The notes: a model not told the origin generated them from the sequence alone. DNA of 8,656 nt from Candidatus Methanoperedentaceae archaeon (GCA_014859785.1 JACUTP010000068.1:1-8656), one strand, 5' to 3'. Shown: positions 1-6,578, counted from the stretch's first letter. Numbers and translations are program-made.

Positions 1-29
1 CAGGATTACAAAAGATTAATTACCTGTAC

Positions 30-48
30 GTTTATTTTTGTGATAAAC
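30..48 (+). promoter_or_regulatory. AT-rich promoter region with small inverted repeat before sua5
   Basis: A perfect 6-bp inverted repeat, GTTTAT at 30-35 and ATAAAC at 43-48 with a 7-nt spacer, overlaps a TATA-like stretch (TTTATTTT, 31-38). A start of transcription about 25 nt downstream would leave a leader of only about 10 nt, consistent with the missing Shine-Dalgarno sequence. Whether this is a promoter, an operator or chance in AT-rich DNA cannot be told from the sequence. Confidence 0.3.
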
Positions 49-68
49 TTAAGAAAAACAATATAATT

Positions 69-1073
69 ATGCTTGTACTTGGTTCTGACGACATTAAAAA
101 AGCGGCGCACATCATAAAATCCGGCGGAACGGTTGCTTTTCCTACAGAAACGGTTTACGGGTTGGGAGCGGATGCCTTAAACCCTTTTGCTGTTGAAAAA
201 ATATTTAAGGCAAAAAACCGCCCGCCTGACAATCCCTTAATCGTGCATGTTTCATCAAAGGAAATGCTAAACAGGGTGGTAAAGGATATTCCTGAGACGG
301 GAAACATGCTGATTGATGCGTTCTGGCCAGGCCCACTCACACTTATACTGAATCGCAGGGATGTTGTACCTGATATAACAACAGGCGGACTTGATACTGT
401 TGCAGTAAGGATGCCGCACCATGATATTGCCCTTTCCCTTATCAAAGAATCAAATGTGCCCATTGCCGCCCCGAGTGCAAACATCTCAGGCAGACCGAGT
501 CCTACAAAAGCAGGGCATGTAATAAAAGACATGGATGGAAGGATTGATGCCATAATTAAGGGGGAGGACAGCAGAATCGGGATGGAATCCACGGTTATTG
601 ACCTTACCGTTACTCCGCCTGCTCTCCTGCGTCCCGGGGGACTTAGCCTTGAAGAGATAACAGGGTGTATAGGCGAAGTTGAAACCGGGAAGGGGTCGGG
701 TAAATCCCCTGGTATGAGGTACACGCACTACTCTCCTGAAACAAAACTCGTGCTTGTCGAGGGTGAAACCAGCCGTGTGCTTTCCAGGATATGCAGGCTT
801 GTTAATGATTACCGGCAGCAGGGACAAAAAGTAGGTGTAATTGTTACAAGAGAAAGTTCCGGGCAAATAGACTGTGATGCAAAATTCATAATAGGGAGTG
901 CAAACAACCTGAAAGAGGTCGCAGGACGGCTCTTTTCAGGACTGCGTTTCCTGGATGAAGCTGGTGTTGATATTGGAATCGTGGAGGGTGTTTTTCCTGA
1001 AGTAAGGGAGGGGAGGGCAATAATGAACAGGCTCAGGAAAGCGGCAGGAGAAAATATCGTTTACAGTACCTGA
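69..1073 (+). CDS. sua5: Sua5 threonylcarbamoyl-AMP synthase (two-domain)
   Basis: The predicted 334-residue cytoplasmic enzyme makes threonylcarbamoyl-AMP from L-threonine, bicarbonate and ATP, the first step of tRNA t6A37 modification; the KEOPS complex then transfers the group to tRNA. Residues 10-200 form the YrdC/Sua5 catalytic domain: TVAFPTETVYGLGAD at 21-35, the KxR motif (K49, R51) followed by PPDNPLIVH, the SxN motif (S136, N138) and GMESTVIDL at 171-179. A linker around 208-222 (SPGMRYTHYSP) leads into a C-terminal Sua5 domain (about 225-334), so this is the long Sua5 type rather than short TsaC/YrdC. ATG 69 is the only plausible start: no other ATG, GTG or TTG lies in frame upstream and the N-terminus has normal length. 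No clear Shine-Dalgarno sequence precedes it, so translation may be leaderless or from a short leader. The 88-nt gap suggests separate transcription from camH. Confidence 0.95.
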   Translation: MLVLGSDDIKKAAHIIKSGGTVAFPTETVYGLGADALNPFAVEKIFKAKNRPPDNPLIVHVSSKEMLNRVVKDIPETGNMLIDAFWPGPLTLILNRRDVVPDITTGGLDTVAVRMPHHDIALSLIKESNVPIAAPSANISGRPSPTKAGHVIKDMDGRIDAIIKGEDSRIGMESTVIDLTVTPPALLRPGGLSLEEITGCIGEVETGKGSGKSPGMRYTHYSPETKLVLVEGETSRVLSRICRLVNDYRQQGQKVGVIVTRESSGQIDCDAKFIIGSANNLKEVAGRLFSGLRFLDEAGVDIGIVEGVFPEVREGRAIMNRLRKAAGENIVYST

Positions 1074-1079
1074 TTGTAA

Positions 1080-1085
1080 TTTTTT
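1080..1085 (+). terminator. T-run, possible archaeal terminator of sua5
   Basis: Six consecutive T residues lie 6 nt after the sua5 stop codon. Archaeal RNA polymerase often stops at U-runs without a hairpin. The same bases belong to the palindrome TTTTTATAAAAA (1081-1092), which also looks like a TATA box, so the role is ambiguous. Confidence 0.35.
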
Positions 1086-1156
1086 ATAAAAATCGCGGGA
1101 AACGAGGAACTTATTTATTTAATCATAATTATTAATAATCTATCATAAACGAGGTG
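1081..1156 (+). promoter_or_regulatory. Promoter region and ribosome binding site of the camH-pycBA-birA cluster
   Basis: Two TATA-like candidates are visible: the palindrome TTTTTATAAAAA (1081-1092) and TTATTTATTT (1111-1120). The second would place the transcription start near 1138-1145, a short leader. A perfect 12-bp palindrome, ATTATTAATAAT (1128-1139), sits where an operator could act. The octamer AAACGAGG occurs twice, at 1100-1107 and 1147-1154; the second copy contains the start of the Shine-Dalgarno sequence GAGGTG (1151-1156), five nt before the camH ATG. This is the only long AT-rich gap ahead of the five-gene cluster, so it is its most likely promoter. The exact elements are inferred. 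Confidence 0.4.
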
Positions 1157-1161
1157 CATGG

Positions 1162-1701
1162 ATGCTACTTAAAAACCCCGCAGGAGAAATGCCAATAGTA
1201 AGCGAGTCAGCTTATGTATCGGATTCAACAGTAATCATCGGAAATGTAAAAATCGGAGAGCGGGTCTACATAGCCCCGAATGCCACCATCCGGGCAGATG
1301 AGCCCGGTTCAAGGATAATAATAGGCAGTGGCTGCAACATACAGGATAATGTTGTGATACATGGTCTTCAGGATTCGACGGTTTTAGTCGGGGATAAAAC
1401 ATCACTGTCACACGGCTGTATTGTACATGGTCCGTGTGCAATAGGTAATAACTGCTTCATCGGGTTTGGTTCGGTGGTTTTTAATTGTGTGGTAGGAAAT
1501 GAATGTGTTGTTCTGCACAGGGCACTTGTAAAGGATGTAAAAATTCCTGACCAGAGGGTCGTAAAAGACGGTATGGTCGTAAATGAACAGGAAAATGCTG
1601 ATAAACTGGGTAAGGTCACAAGAGAGCTGATAGATTTTGCAACAAGGGTTGTAGCTACAAATATTGTACTATCAGAATCTTATTCGAAAAATAACCCATA
1701 A
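1162..1701 (+). CDS. camH: Gamma-class carbonic anhydrase, CamH-like
   Basis: The 179-residue left-handed beta-helix protein of hexapeptide repeats is predicted to interconvert CO2 and bicarbonate as a metal-dependent trimer. The three metal-binding histidines of Methanosarcina Cam are in place: H67 (VVIHG), H84 and H89 (SLSHGCIVHGP). Other active-site residues also align: R44, D46 and E47 in IRADE, N59 and Q61 in NIQD, and N167 in the C-terminal helix (ATNIVL). The tail MVVNEQENADKL closely follows the Cam pattern, which separates it from generic acetyltransferase-like hexapeptide proteins. Cam's acidic loop between the first and second histidine, with the proton-shuttle Glu84, is absent; this is the feature of the CamH subclass. 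There is no signal peptide, so the protein should be cytoplasmic. The start is set by GAGGTG five nt upstream. It is first in the cluster and 35 nt before pycB, which fits supply of bicarbonate to pyruvate carboxylase. Activity is inferred, not certain. Confidence 0.88.
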   Translation: MLLKNPAGEMPIVSESAYVSDSTVIIGNVKIGERVYIAPNATIRADEPGSRIIIGSGCNIQDNVVIHGLQDSTVLVGDKTSLSHGCIVHGPCAIGNNCFIGFGSVVFNCVVGNECVVLHRALVKDVKIPDQRVVKDGMVVNEQENADKLGKVTRELIDFATRVVATNIVLSESYSKNNP

Positions 1702-1723
1702 TTTAATTAAGAATACTGCCAAG

Positions 1724-1729
1724 TAGGAG
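1724..1729 (+). promoter_or_regulatory. Shine-Dalgarno sequence of pycB
   Basis: TAGGAG lies seven nt before ATG 1737. It supports this start and independent initiation of pycB inside the 35-nt gap after camH; no strong separate promoter is visible in that gap. Confidence 0.7.
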
Positions 1730-1736
1730 CACTATT

Positions 1737-3446
1737 ATGGCAAAGGTAAAACTCACTGACACGACACTGCGGGATGCACACCAGTCCCTCATTGCCACGA
1801 GGATGAGAACGCGGGACATGCTTCCCATTGCAGAGAAACTTGATGAGGTGGGTTTTTACTCGCTGGAAGTATGGGGCGGCGCAACATTCGACTCATCCAT
1901 CAGGTACCTGAACGAAGACCCCTGGGACAGGCTCAGGGCACTGAAAAGCGCTATCAAGAAAACCCCGCTCCAGATGCTGCTTCGGGGGCAGAACCTTGTG
2001 GGTTACAGGCATTATCCCGACGACATCGTTTCGAAATTCGTTGAGCATGCAGCAGAATCAGGGATTGACATTTTCAGGATTTTCGATGCTGTGAACGATA
2101 TACGAAACATGGAAGTTTCAATAAAGACGGCTATCCGCGTGGGTACCCATGTTCAGGGTACGGTTTGCTACACAATCAGTCCTGTACATACCATCCCGGC
2201 GTATGTCATGATGGCAAAGGAACTGGAAGAGATGGGCTGTGATTCATTGTGCATCAAGGATATGGCAGGGCTTATCTCACCACAGGCTGCCTATGACCTT
2301 GTAAGCGCCCTCAAAAATGAAATAAGCATCCCGATTGACCTTCACAGCCACTGCACAAGCGGGATGGCGCCGATGAGCTACCTTTTCGCGGCAGAAGCGG
2401 GAGTGGATATTCTTGATACTGCAATGTCACCGTTTGCCTGGGGCACATCACAGCCGCCAACAGAATCCATGGTAGCTGCACTCCAGGGAACGGCGTACGA
2501 TACCGGGCTTGACCTTATTCTGCTAACTGAAATCAAGAAATATTTTAAGGAACTAAAGGAAAAATACCGTGGAATCCTTGACCCGATTTCCGAGACGATT
2601 GATACCGATGTCCTGAAGTACCAGATTCCGGGAGGAATGCTCTCAAACCTCGTATCCCAGTTAAAGGAGCAAAACGCACTTGACAGGTACGAGGACGTGC
2701 TTGCCGAGATGCCAAAAGTCAGGGAAGAGCTGGGTTATCCTCCACTTGTCACCCCGACAAGCCAGATAGTAGGTACACAGGCTGTAATGAACGTCCTGGT
2801 GGGTGAGCGTTATAAGGTCGTACCAAAAGAAGTGAAAGATTATGCAAAGGGATTGTACGGTAAAACACCTGCACCCATAAGCGATGAAATCCTCTTGAAA
2901 ATCCTCGGTAACGAGGAACCCATTACCTGCCGTCCGGCTGACCTGTTGGAGCCTGAACTCGATAAGGTGACAAAAGAGGCTGAAGAACTGGGAATTGTCA
3001 GGAAACCCGAAGATATACTTACCTATGCCATTTATCCTGCAATAGCCCCGAAGTTCCTGAAAGGAGAAATTAAAGAAGAGGTGCTTTTACAGCCAAGAAC
3101 ACAGGAACCGGCATCTTCACATATGCCAACACAATTCAAGGTGGAAGTTGACGGCGACCTGTTTGATGTGAAAATCGTCTCAGCAGGCGGCGAGATGTCA
3201 GTCAACAGGGCATCTGAGATACCAGAAGACATCGACGGTGCAGTTACAGCAAGCATGCAGGGAATGGTTCTTAAGATAAAGGTCAAGAAAGGTGATATTG
3301 TTGCTAAGGACGATGTTGTGCTGGTTCTTGAAGCGATGAAGATGGAGAATAATGTCCATGCAACCCATGAAGGTACGGTAAAGGAAATCCTGGTTCAGGA
3401 AGGCAGCACTGTCAGTGCAGGTGATGCGTTAATCGTGATTGGTTAG
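1737..3446 (+). CDS. pycB: Pyruvate carboxylase subunit B (carboxyltransferase + biotin carrier)
   Basis: The 569-residue subunit transfers the carboxyl group from carboxybiotin to pyruvate, giving oxaloacetate for biosynthesis. Residues 1-270 are the TIM-barrel carboxyltransferase. DTTLRDAHQ (8-16) carries R12, metal ligand D13 and Q16. K174 in CIKDMAG is the lysine that becomes carbamylated, H203 and H205 in DLHSHCTSG complete the metal site, and T339 in LVTPTSQ matches the catalytic threonine of bacterial pyruvate carboxylases. A conserved C-terminal part of the barrel region (about 290-440) follows, then a proline-rich linker (about 452-465) and a biotinyl domain (about 500-569) with EAMKMEN, biotin lysine K535, 34 residues from the end. 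The architecture equals oxaloacetate decarboxylase alpha (OadA). Adjacency to pycA and absence of oadB and oadG favour pyruvate carboxylase. The acetyl-CoA-binding allosteric domain of single-chain enzymes is not present. The gene ends in TAG, two nt before pycA. Confidence 0.96.
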   Translation: MAKVKLTDTTLRDAHQSLIATRMRTRDMLPIAEKLDEVGFYSLEVWGGATFDSSIRYLNEDPWDRLRALKSAIKKTPLQMLLRGQNLVGYRHYPDDIVSKFVEHAAESGIDIFRIFDAVNDIRNMEVSIKTAIRVGTHVQGTVCYTISPVHTIPAYVMMAKELEEMGCDSLCIKDMAGLISPQAAYDLVSALKNEISIPIDLHSHCTSGMAPMSYLFAAEAGVDILDTAMSPFAWGTSQPPTESMVAALQGTAYDTGLDLILLTEIKKYFKELKEKYRGILDPISETIDTDVLKYQIPGGMLSNLVSQLKEQNALDRYEDVLAEMPKVREELGYPPLVTPTSQIVGTQAVMNVLVGERYKVVPKEVKDYAKGLYGKTPAPISDEILLKILGNEEPITCRPADLLEPELDKVTKEAEELGIVRKPEDILTYAIYPAIAPKFLKGEIKEEVLLQPRTQEPASSHMPTQFKVEVDGDLFDVKIVSAGGEMSVNRASEIPEDIDGAVTASMQGMVLKIKVKKGDIVAKDDVVLVLEAMKMENNVHATHEGTVKEILVQEGSTVSAGDALIVIG

Positions 3447-3448
3447 AT

Positions 3449-4945
3449 ATGTTCAAAAAAATATTGATTGCCAACAGGGGAGAAATCGCAATCCGGATAA
3501 TGCGTGCGTGCCGGGAGCTTGAAATAAATACGGTTGCCGTGTATTCAGAACCGGATAAGAACGCCCTGTTTGCCAAATACGCAGATGAGGCTTACCATAT
3601 AGGTCCTGCCGCGGCAAGTGAAAGTTACCTGAATATCGACAGGATACTTGAAGTGGCGCATGAAACAGGCTCAGAAGCCATTCATCCCGGTTACGGTTTC
3701 CTTGCAGAGAACCCGGGTTTTGCAAGGCGGTGTGAGAGAGAGGGTATTGTATTCATAGGACCGCATGCTGAAGCGATAGAGGGTATGGGCAGTAAGATTG
3801 CTTCCAAGGAGGTAATGAAGGCTGCAGGAATCCCTGTCATACCAGGAAGCGATGAAGGTATCGATGACCTGGATAAAGCGGTCGGGATGGCAGACGAAAT
3901 AGGGTATCCGGTGATTGTAAAATCTTCAGCCGGCGGCGGTGGTATAGGTATGAAGGTTGTCAGGGAAAAAGATGAACTCATACATACAATCGAATCCACG
4001 AAAAGGGTTGCAAAATCGGCATTCGGGGATGCAACCGTGTTTATCGAGAAATACCTTGAGGAACCGCGCCATATAGAGTTCCAGATTCTTGCTGATTCAT
4101 TCGGAAATATAATCCATCTATGTGACCGTGAGTGTTCCATCCAGAGAAGACACCAGAAACTTATCGAGGAGTCGCCATCCCCTGTAATGACACCCTGGCT
4201 GATGGAAAGAATGGGGGCAGATGCCGTAAAGGCAGCAAAAGCCATCAACTACACCAATGCAGGCACTGTTGAGTTCCTGTATTCAAAAGGTGATTATTAT
4301 TTCCTTGAAATGAATACCAGGCTTCAGGTTGAACACCCGATTACTGAAGAGGTAACAGGCGTTTCAATTGTAAAGGAACAGTTAAGGATAGCATCAGGTG
4401 AAAAATTAAGGTACAGACAGGAAGATATCGTGCAGAGAGGATGGGCAATCGAATGCCGTATCAATGCAGAAGACCCGCTGAATAACTTCACGCCATCCCC
4501 GGGAAAGCTTCGAAGATACCGTTCTCCGGGCGGGCCTGGTGTCAGGGTGGACAGCGGCGTGCATACGGGTTATACCATAACGCCATACTACGATTCCCTT
4601 ATTTCAAAACTTACAGTATGGGCAAGGGACAGGGACGAAGCCATCAACAGGATGAAACGTGCACTGTATGAGTATATCATTGTCGGTGTGAAAACAAACA
4701 TCCCGTTTCACAAAGCTGTTATGAATAACGAGTTTTTCAGGAAGGGAGAGCTTACCACACATTTCATAGAAGACCACAATATCATTGCAGATGTCGCAAA
4801 GGTTGTTGAAGCTGATAAGGAAAAAGGGGCGACACTTGCTTCCGCAATCGGGGTTGAGGATAAGAAGGTTGCTGCAATAACGGCTGCCGTGGGTGCGTAT
4901 ATCCACGGTGAAAAAACAGTTGGAAAGGATGACCACAAAAGATAA
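3449..4945 (+). CDS. pycA: Pyruvate carboxylase subunit A (biotin carboxylase)
   Basis: The 498-residue ATP-grasp enzyme carboxylates the biotin of PycB using ATP and bicarbonate. The order is a biotin carboxylase N-domain (1-112; KILIANRGEIA, HPGYGFLAEN at 79-88), the ATP-grasp domain (about 115-325) and the C-domain (about 330-445). Residues matching E. coli AccC include K116, K158, the glycine loop 162-167, H208, H235 and K237, E275, E287, N289, R291, Q293, E295 and R337, so the active site is complete. The glycine loop reads GGGGIGM where bacterial enzymes usually have GGGGRGM. About 50 residues extend beyond the AccC length and end in an alanine-rich segment (AAITAAVGAYI, 475-485), as in other archaeal PycA-type proteins. 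ATG lies only two nt after the pycB stop, with a weak ribosome site, which points to translational coupling. The gene order here is pycB before pycA. Confidence 0.96.
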   Translation: MFKKILIANRGEIAIRIMRACRELEINTVAVYSEPDKNALFAKYADEAYHIGPAAASESYLNIDRILEVAHETGSEAIHPGYGFLAENPGFARRCEREGIVFIGPHAEAIEGMGSKIASKEVMKAAGIPVIPGSDEGIDDLDKAVGMADEIGYPVIVKSSAGGGGIGMKVVREKDELIHTIESTKRVAKSAFGDATVFIEKYLEEPRHIEFQILADSFGNIIHLCDRECSIQRRHQKLIEESPSPVMTPWLMERMGADAVKAAKAINYTNAGTVEFLYSKGDYYFLEMNTRLQVEHPITEEVTGVSIVKEQLRIASGEKLRYRQEDIVQRGWAIECRINAEDPLNNFTPSPGKLRRYRSPGGPGVRVDSGVHTGYTITPYYDSLISKLTVWARDRDEAINRMKRALYEYIIVGVKTNIPFHKAVMNNEFFRKGELTTHFIEDHNIIADVAKVVEADKEKGATLASAIGVEDKKVAAITAAVGAYIHGEKTVGKDDHKR

Positions 4946-5903
4946 GATACTTGGAAAACTTATTTCCAATAATGGAAAACCAGTTTCAGGCGAAAAGCTT
5001 GCCAGTGAACTTTCGGTTTCAAGGGCTGCTGTCTGGAAGCATATCAAGGCATTGAGAATTGAAGGGTACATGATTGATTCCTCAACCAACAGGGGTTATT
5101 CACTGGCAGGGGCACCTGACCTGTTGATACCTTCTGAAATCAAAACAGGACTCAAGACCGGTATAATCGGGAAAGGGATTCATTATTTCAGGGAAACCGA
5201 AAGCACGAACAACATGGCACGTGAAATAGCACATTCTGTTGAGGAGGGAACTGTTGTTATTGCCGAATCGCAAAGTGGTGGCAGGGGTCGTATCGGGAGG
5301 AAATGGCTGTCTCCCGAAGGCGGAATATGGCTATCCATAATACTGAAACCAAAAATCCAGCCGTTACATGCTGCACGCATCACGCTTACAGCAGGGCTTG
5401 CAGTTGCAAGAACAATACAGGGTTTTGGTCTTGAAGCAGGAATAAAATGGCCAAATGATATCCTGATTAAAGGGAAAAAAGTATGCGGCATCCTTACTGA
5501 AATGGAAGCAGAGCTTGACAGGATAGATTACTGTGTTGTGGGTATCGGTATTGATGCCAATGTTGATACCGAACTGTTCCCAGGGGAAATCAGGGAAACT
5601 TCAACGTCACTTAAAAAAGAACTCGGACACACAGTAAACCGAAACGAGTTCGTCCGCAGGTTACTTGAGGAGTTTGAGAAGGAATATCTTAAATTCCAGG
5701 GTGGCGACTTTTCATCTATTCTTGAGGAGTGGAGAAACCTGTCAGAAACCATAGGGGAGAATGTGAAGGTTACAACCGGTTCAAGGACAATTTACGGTGA
5801 GGCAATCGGTGTGGATAATGACGGGGCGTTGATACTTGAAACACATGACGGCAAACTTGAAAAAATTGTAGCAGGGACATGCGAGCACTTAAGGAAAATA
5901 TGA
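4929..5903 (+). CDS. birA: Bifunctional biotin-protein ligase / biotin repressor BirA
   Basis: The 324-residue enzyme activates biotin as biotinyl-AMP and attaches it to the biotin carrier lysine, most obviously K535 of PycB. Residues 4-58 are a winged helix-turn-helix (SGEKLASELSVSRAAVWKHI at 20-39, wing ending in NRGYSL), so a repressor role as in E. coli BirA is possible. The ligase core (about 85-270) has ESTN (91-94), the biotinyl-AMP loop GRGRIGR (118-124), KWPND (173-177) and K184 in KGKKVCGIL. A small SH3-like C-terminal domain covers about 277-320. ATG 4929 is chosen because the winged helix then starts at its usual distance. A GTG at 4893 would add 12 residues, and GTG 4908 and TTG 4920 are other options. 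With ATG the gene overlaps the end of pycA by 17 nt, with purine-rich GGAAAGG directly in front. No biotin synthesis or transport genes are in the window. Confidence 0.95.
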   Translation: MTTKDKILGKLISNNGKPVSGEKLASELSVSRAAVWKHIKALRIEGYMIDSSTNRGYSLAGAPDLLIPSEIKTGLKTGIIGKGIHYFRETESTNNMAREIAHSVEEGTVVIAESQSGGRGRIGRKWLSPEGGIWLSIILKPKIQPLHAARITLTAGLAVARTIQGFGLEAGIKWPNDILIKGKKVCGILTEMEAELDRIDYCVVGIGIDANVDTELFPGEIRETSTSLKKELGHTVNRNEFVRRLLEEFEKEYLKFQGGDFSSILEEWRNLSETIGENVKVTTGSRTIYGEAIGVDNDGALILETHDGKLEKIVAGTCEHLRKI

Positions 5904-5905
5904 TT

Positions 5906-6535
5906 ATGCACGAAGAATTGAAAGAACGCCTGAGACAGGTTGAAAACAACTATAATGCAAAAGAGTTCCGGGATGTTGTAAACCATATCAAGGAACACAG
6001 GATAAACGATGACCTGTTTCTTGAACAAGTCGAGCGCATAAGGCAGGAGAGGTTTGAGAAGAGACACTCATTTACGTTTAATATCCTTTTCGGGAACATA
6101 CTGTGGTTGATTATTACACTTGCTGCAATTGTTCTTGTCATAAGGATGAATACGGATATGGTATTTTACGCAGGTACGCTGGTACTTATGACAACACTTC
6201 ACCCGCTTTCACATTATGCTGCTGGCAGATTGCTGGATATTGGTTTCACGCATTACTACCTGGACGGTCCAGCAAAAGTTGAGCCAACGCTGAAAATAGA
6301 TTATTTCTCATACCTGAAAGCATCAGGAAGGAAAAGGGCTGTTATGCATGTTTCAGGTGTTATCGGGACAGCAACAGCACCGCTTGTTGTTTCGGGTATT
6401 GCCATATTAATGGGTGCTGGTGAAGTTGCTATGAATCTTTTAATATTCTTCATGGTGCTTGTTGTTTTTGAACTTCTGACATCCACGAAAACCGGGGATT
6501 TGATGCGTGCAAAGCGGGAGTACGGGTACAGGTGA
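5906..6535 (+). CDS. Uncharacterised membrane protein with HPxxH motif, possibly M50-like
   Basis: I do not recognise a characterised function. The 209-residue product has a charged, probably helical or coiled N-terminus (1-53), then about four hydrophobic segments: 58-80, 84-107, 147-170 and 173-192. The second segment ends in HPLSHYAAGRLL (H99, H103), placed like the HExxH zinc motif of site-2 (M50) proteases but with proline for the catalytic glutamate. A soluble stretch with EPTLKIDYFSYL (126-137) and RKRAVMH follows, then SGVIGTATAPL, loosely like the AGPLxN segment of M50 proteins, and a tail with STKTGD (193-198). It may be an inactive or altered relative of M50, or an unrelated family; the comparison is by eye. 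Starts: ATG 5906 has AAGGA (5891-5895) ten nt upstream. ATG 5900 would overlap the birA TGA as ATGA and add two residues; ATG 5879 would add nine. It is last in the cluster, apparently coupled to birA. Confidence 0.8.
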   Translation: MHEELKERLRQVENNYNAKEFRDVVNHIKEHRINDDLFLEQVERIRQERFEKRHSFTFNILFGNILWLIITLAAIVLVIRMNTDMVFYAGTLVLMTTLHPLSHYAAGRLLDIGFTHYYLDGPAKVEPTLKIDYFSYLKASGRKRAVMHVSGVIGTATAPLVVSGIAILMGAGEVAMNLLIFFMVLVVFELLTSTKTGDLMRAKREYGYR

Positions 6536-6578
6536 AATGTCAGGTGAAATGTACAGTTAAATGTACAGGCGAAATGTA
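6529..6578 (+). repeat. Four-copy degenerate tandem repeat, 12-13 bp unit
   Basis: The units are CAGGTGAAATGT (6529-6540), CAGGTGAAATGTA (6541-6553), CAGTTAAATGTA (6554-6565) and CAGGCGAAATGTA (6566-6578). The first unit contains the stop codon of the membrane-protein gene (TGA 6533-6535) and the second gives another in-frame TGA at 6545-6547. The array lies in the convergent gap between two genes and ends in an A-run (6578-6583), which reads as a U-run on the opposite strand. Confidence 0.8.

Noticed and set aside
155..724. Minus-strand open frame of 189 codons inside sua5
   Set aside because: It is antisense to a clearly conserved enzyme, has no ribosome site or recognisable domain, and its composition reflects the complementary codons.
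1074..1161. Classical bipartite BirA box before camH
   Set aside because: I looked for a TTGTAAACC-type half site with its inverted partner and found none here or ahead of pycB; only AT-rich palindromes of other sequence are present.
1737..3446. Oxaloacetate decarboxylase alpha subunit instead of PycB
   Set aside because: The domain layout is the same, but the adjacent biotin carboxylase subunit and the absence of oadB or oadG fit pyruvate carboxylase.
3444..3446. TAG of pycB as a pyrrolysine codon
   Set aside because: The biotinyl domain ends at its normal place and pycA starts two nt later; readthrough would add only seven residues before TGA.
3691..4248. Minus-strand open frame of 185 codons inside pycA
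   Set aside because: It mirrors the ATP-grasp domain, whose residues are all accounted for on the plus strand; it shows no domain of its own.
4604..5089. Minus-strand open frame across the pycA-birA junction
   Set aside because: It overlaps two well-supported coding genes and has no initiation signal or family resemblance.
6529..6578. Possible CRISPR array
   Set aside because: Units are 12-13 bp, directly adjacent and have no spacers; this is a simple tandem repeat.
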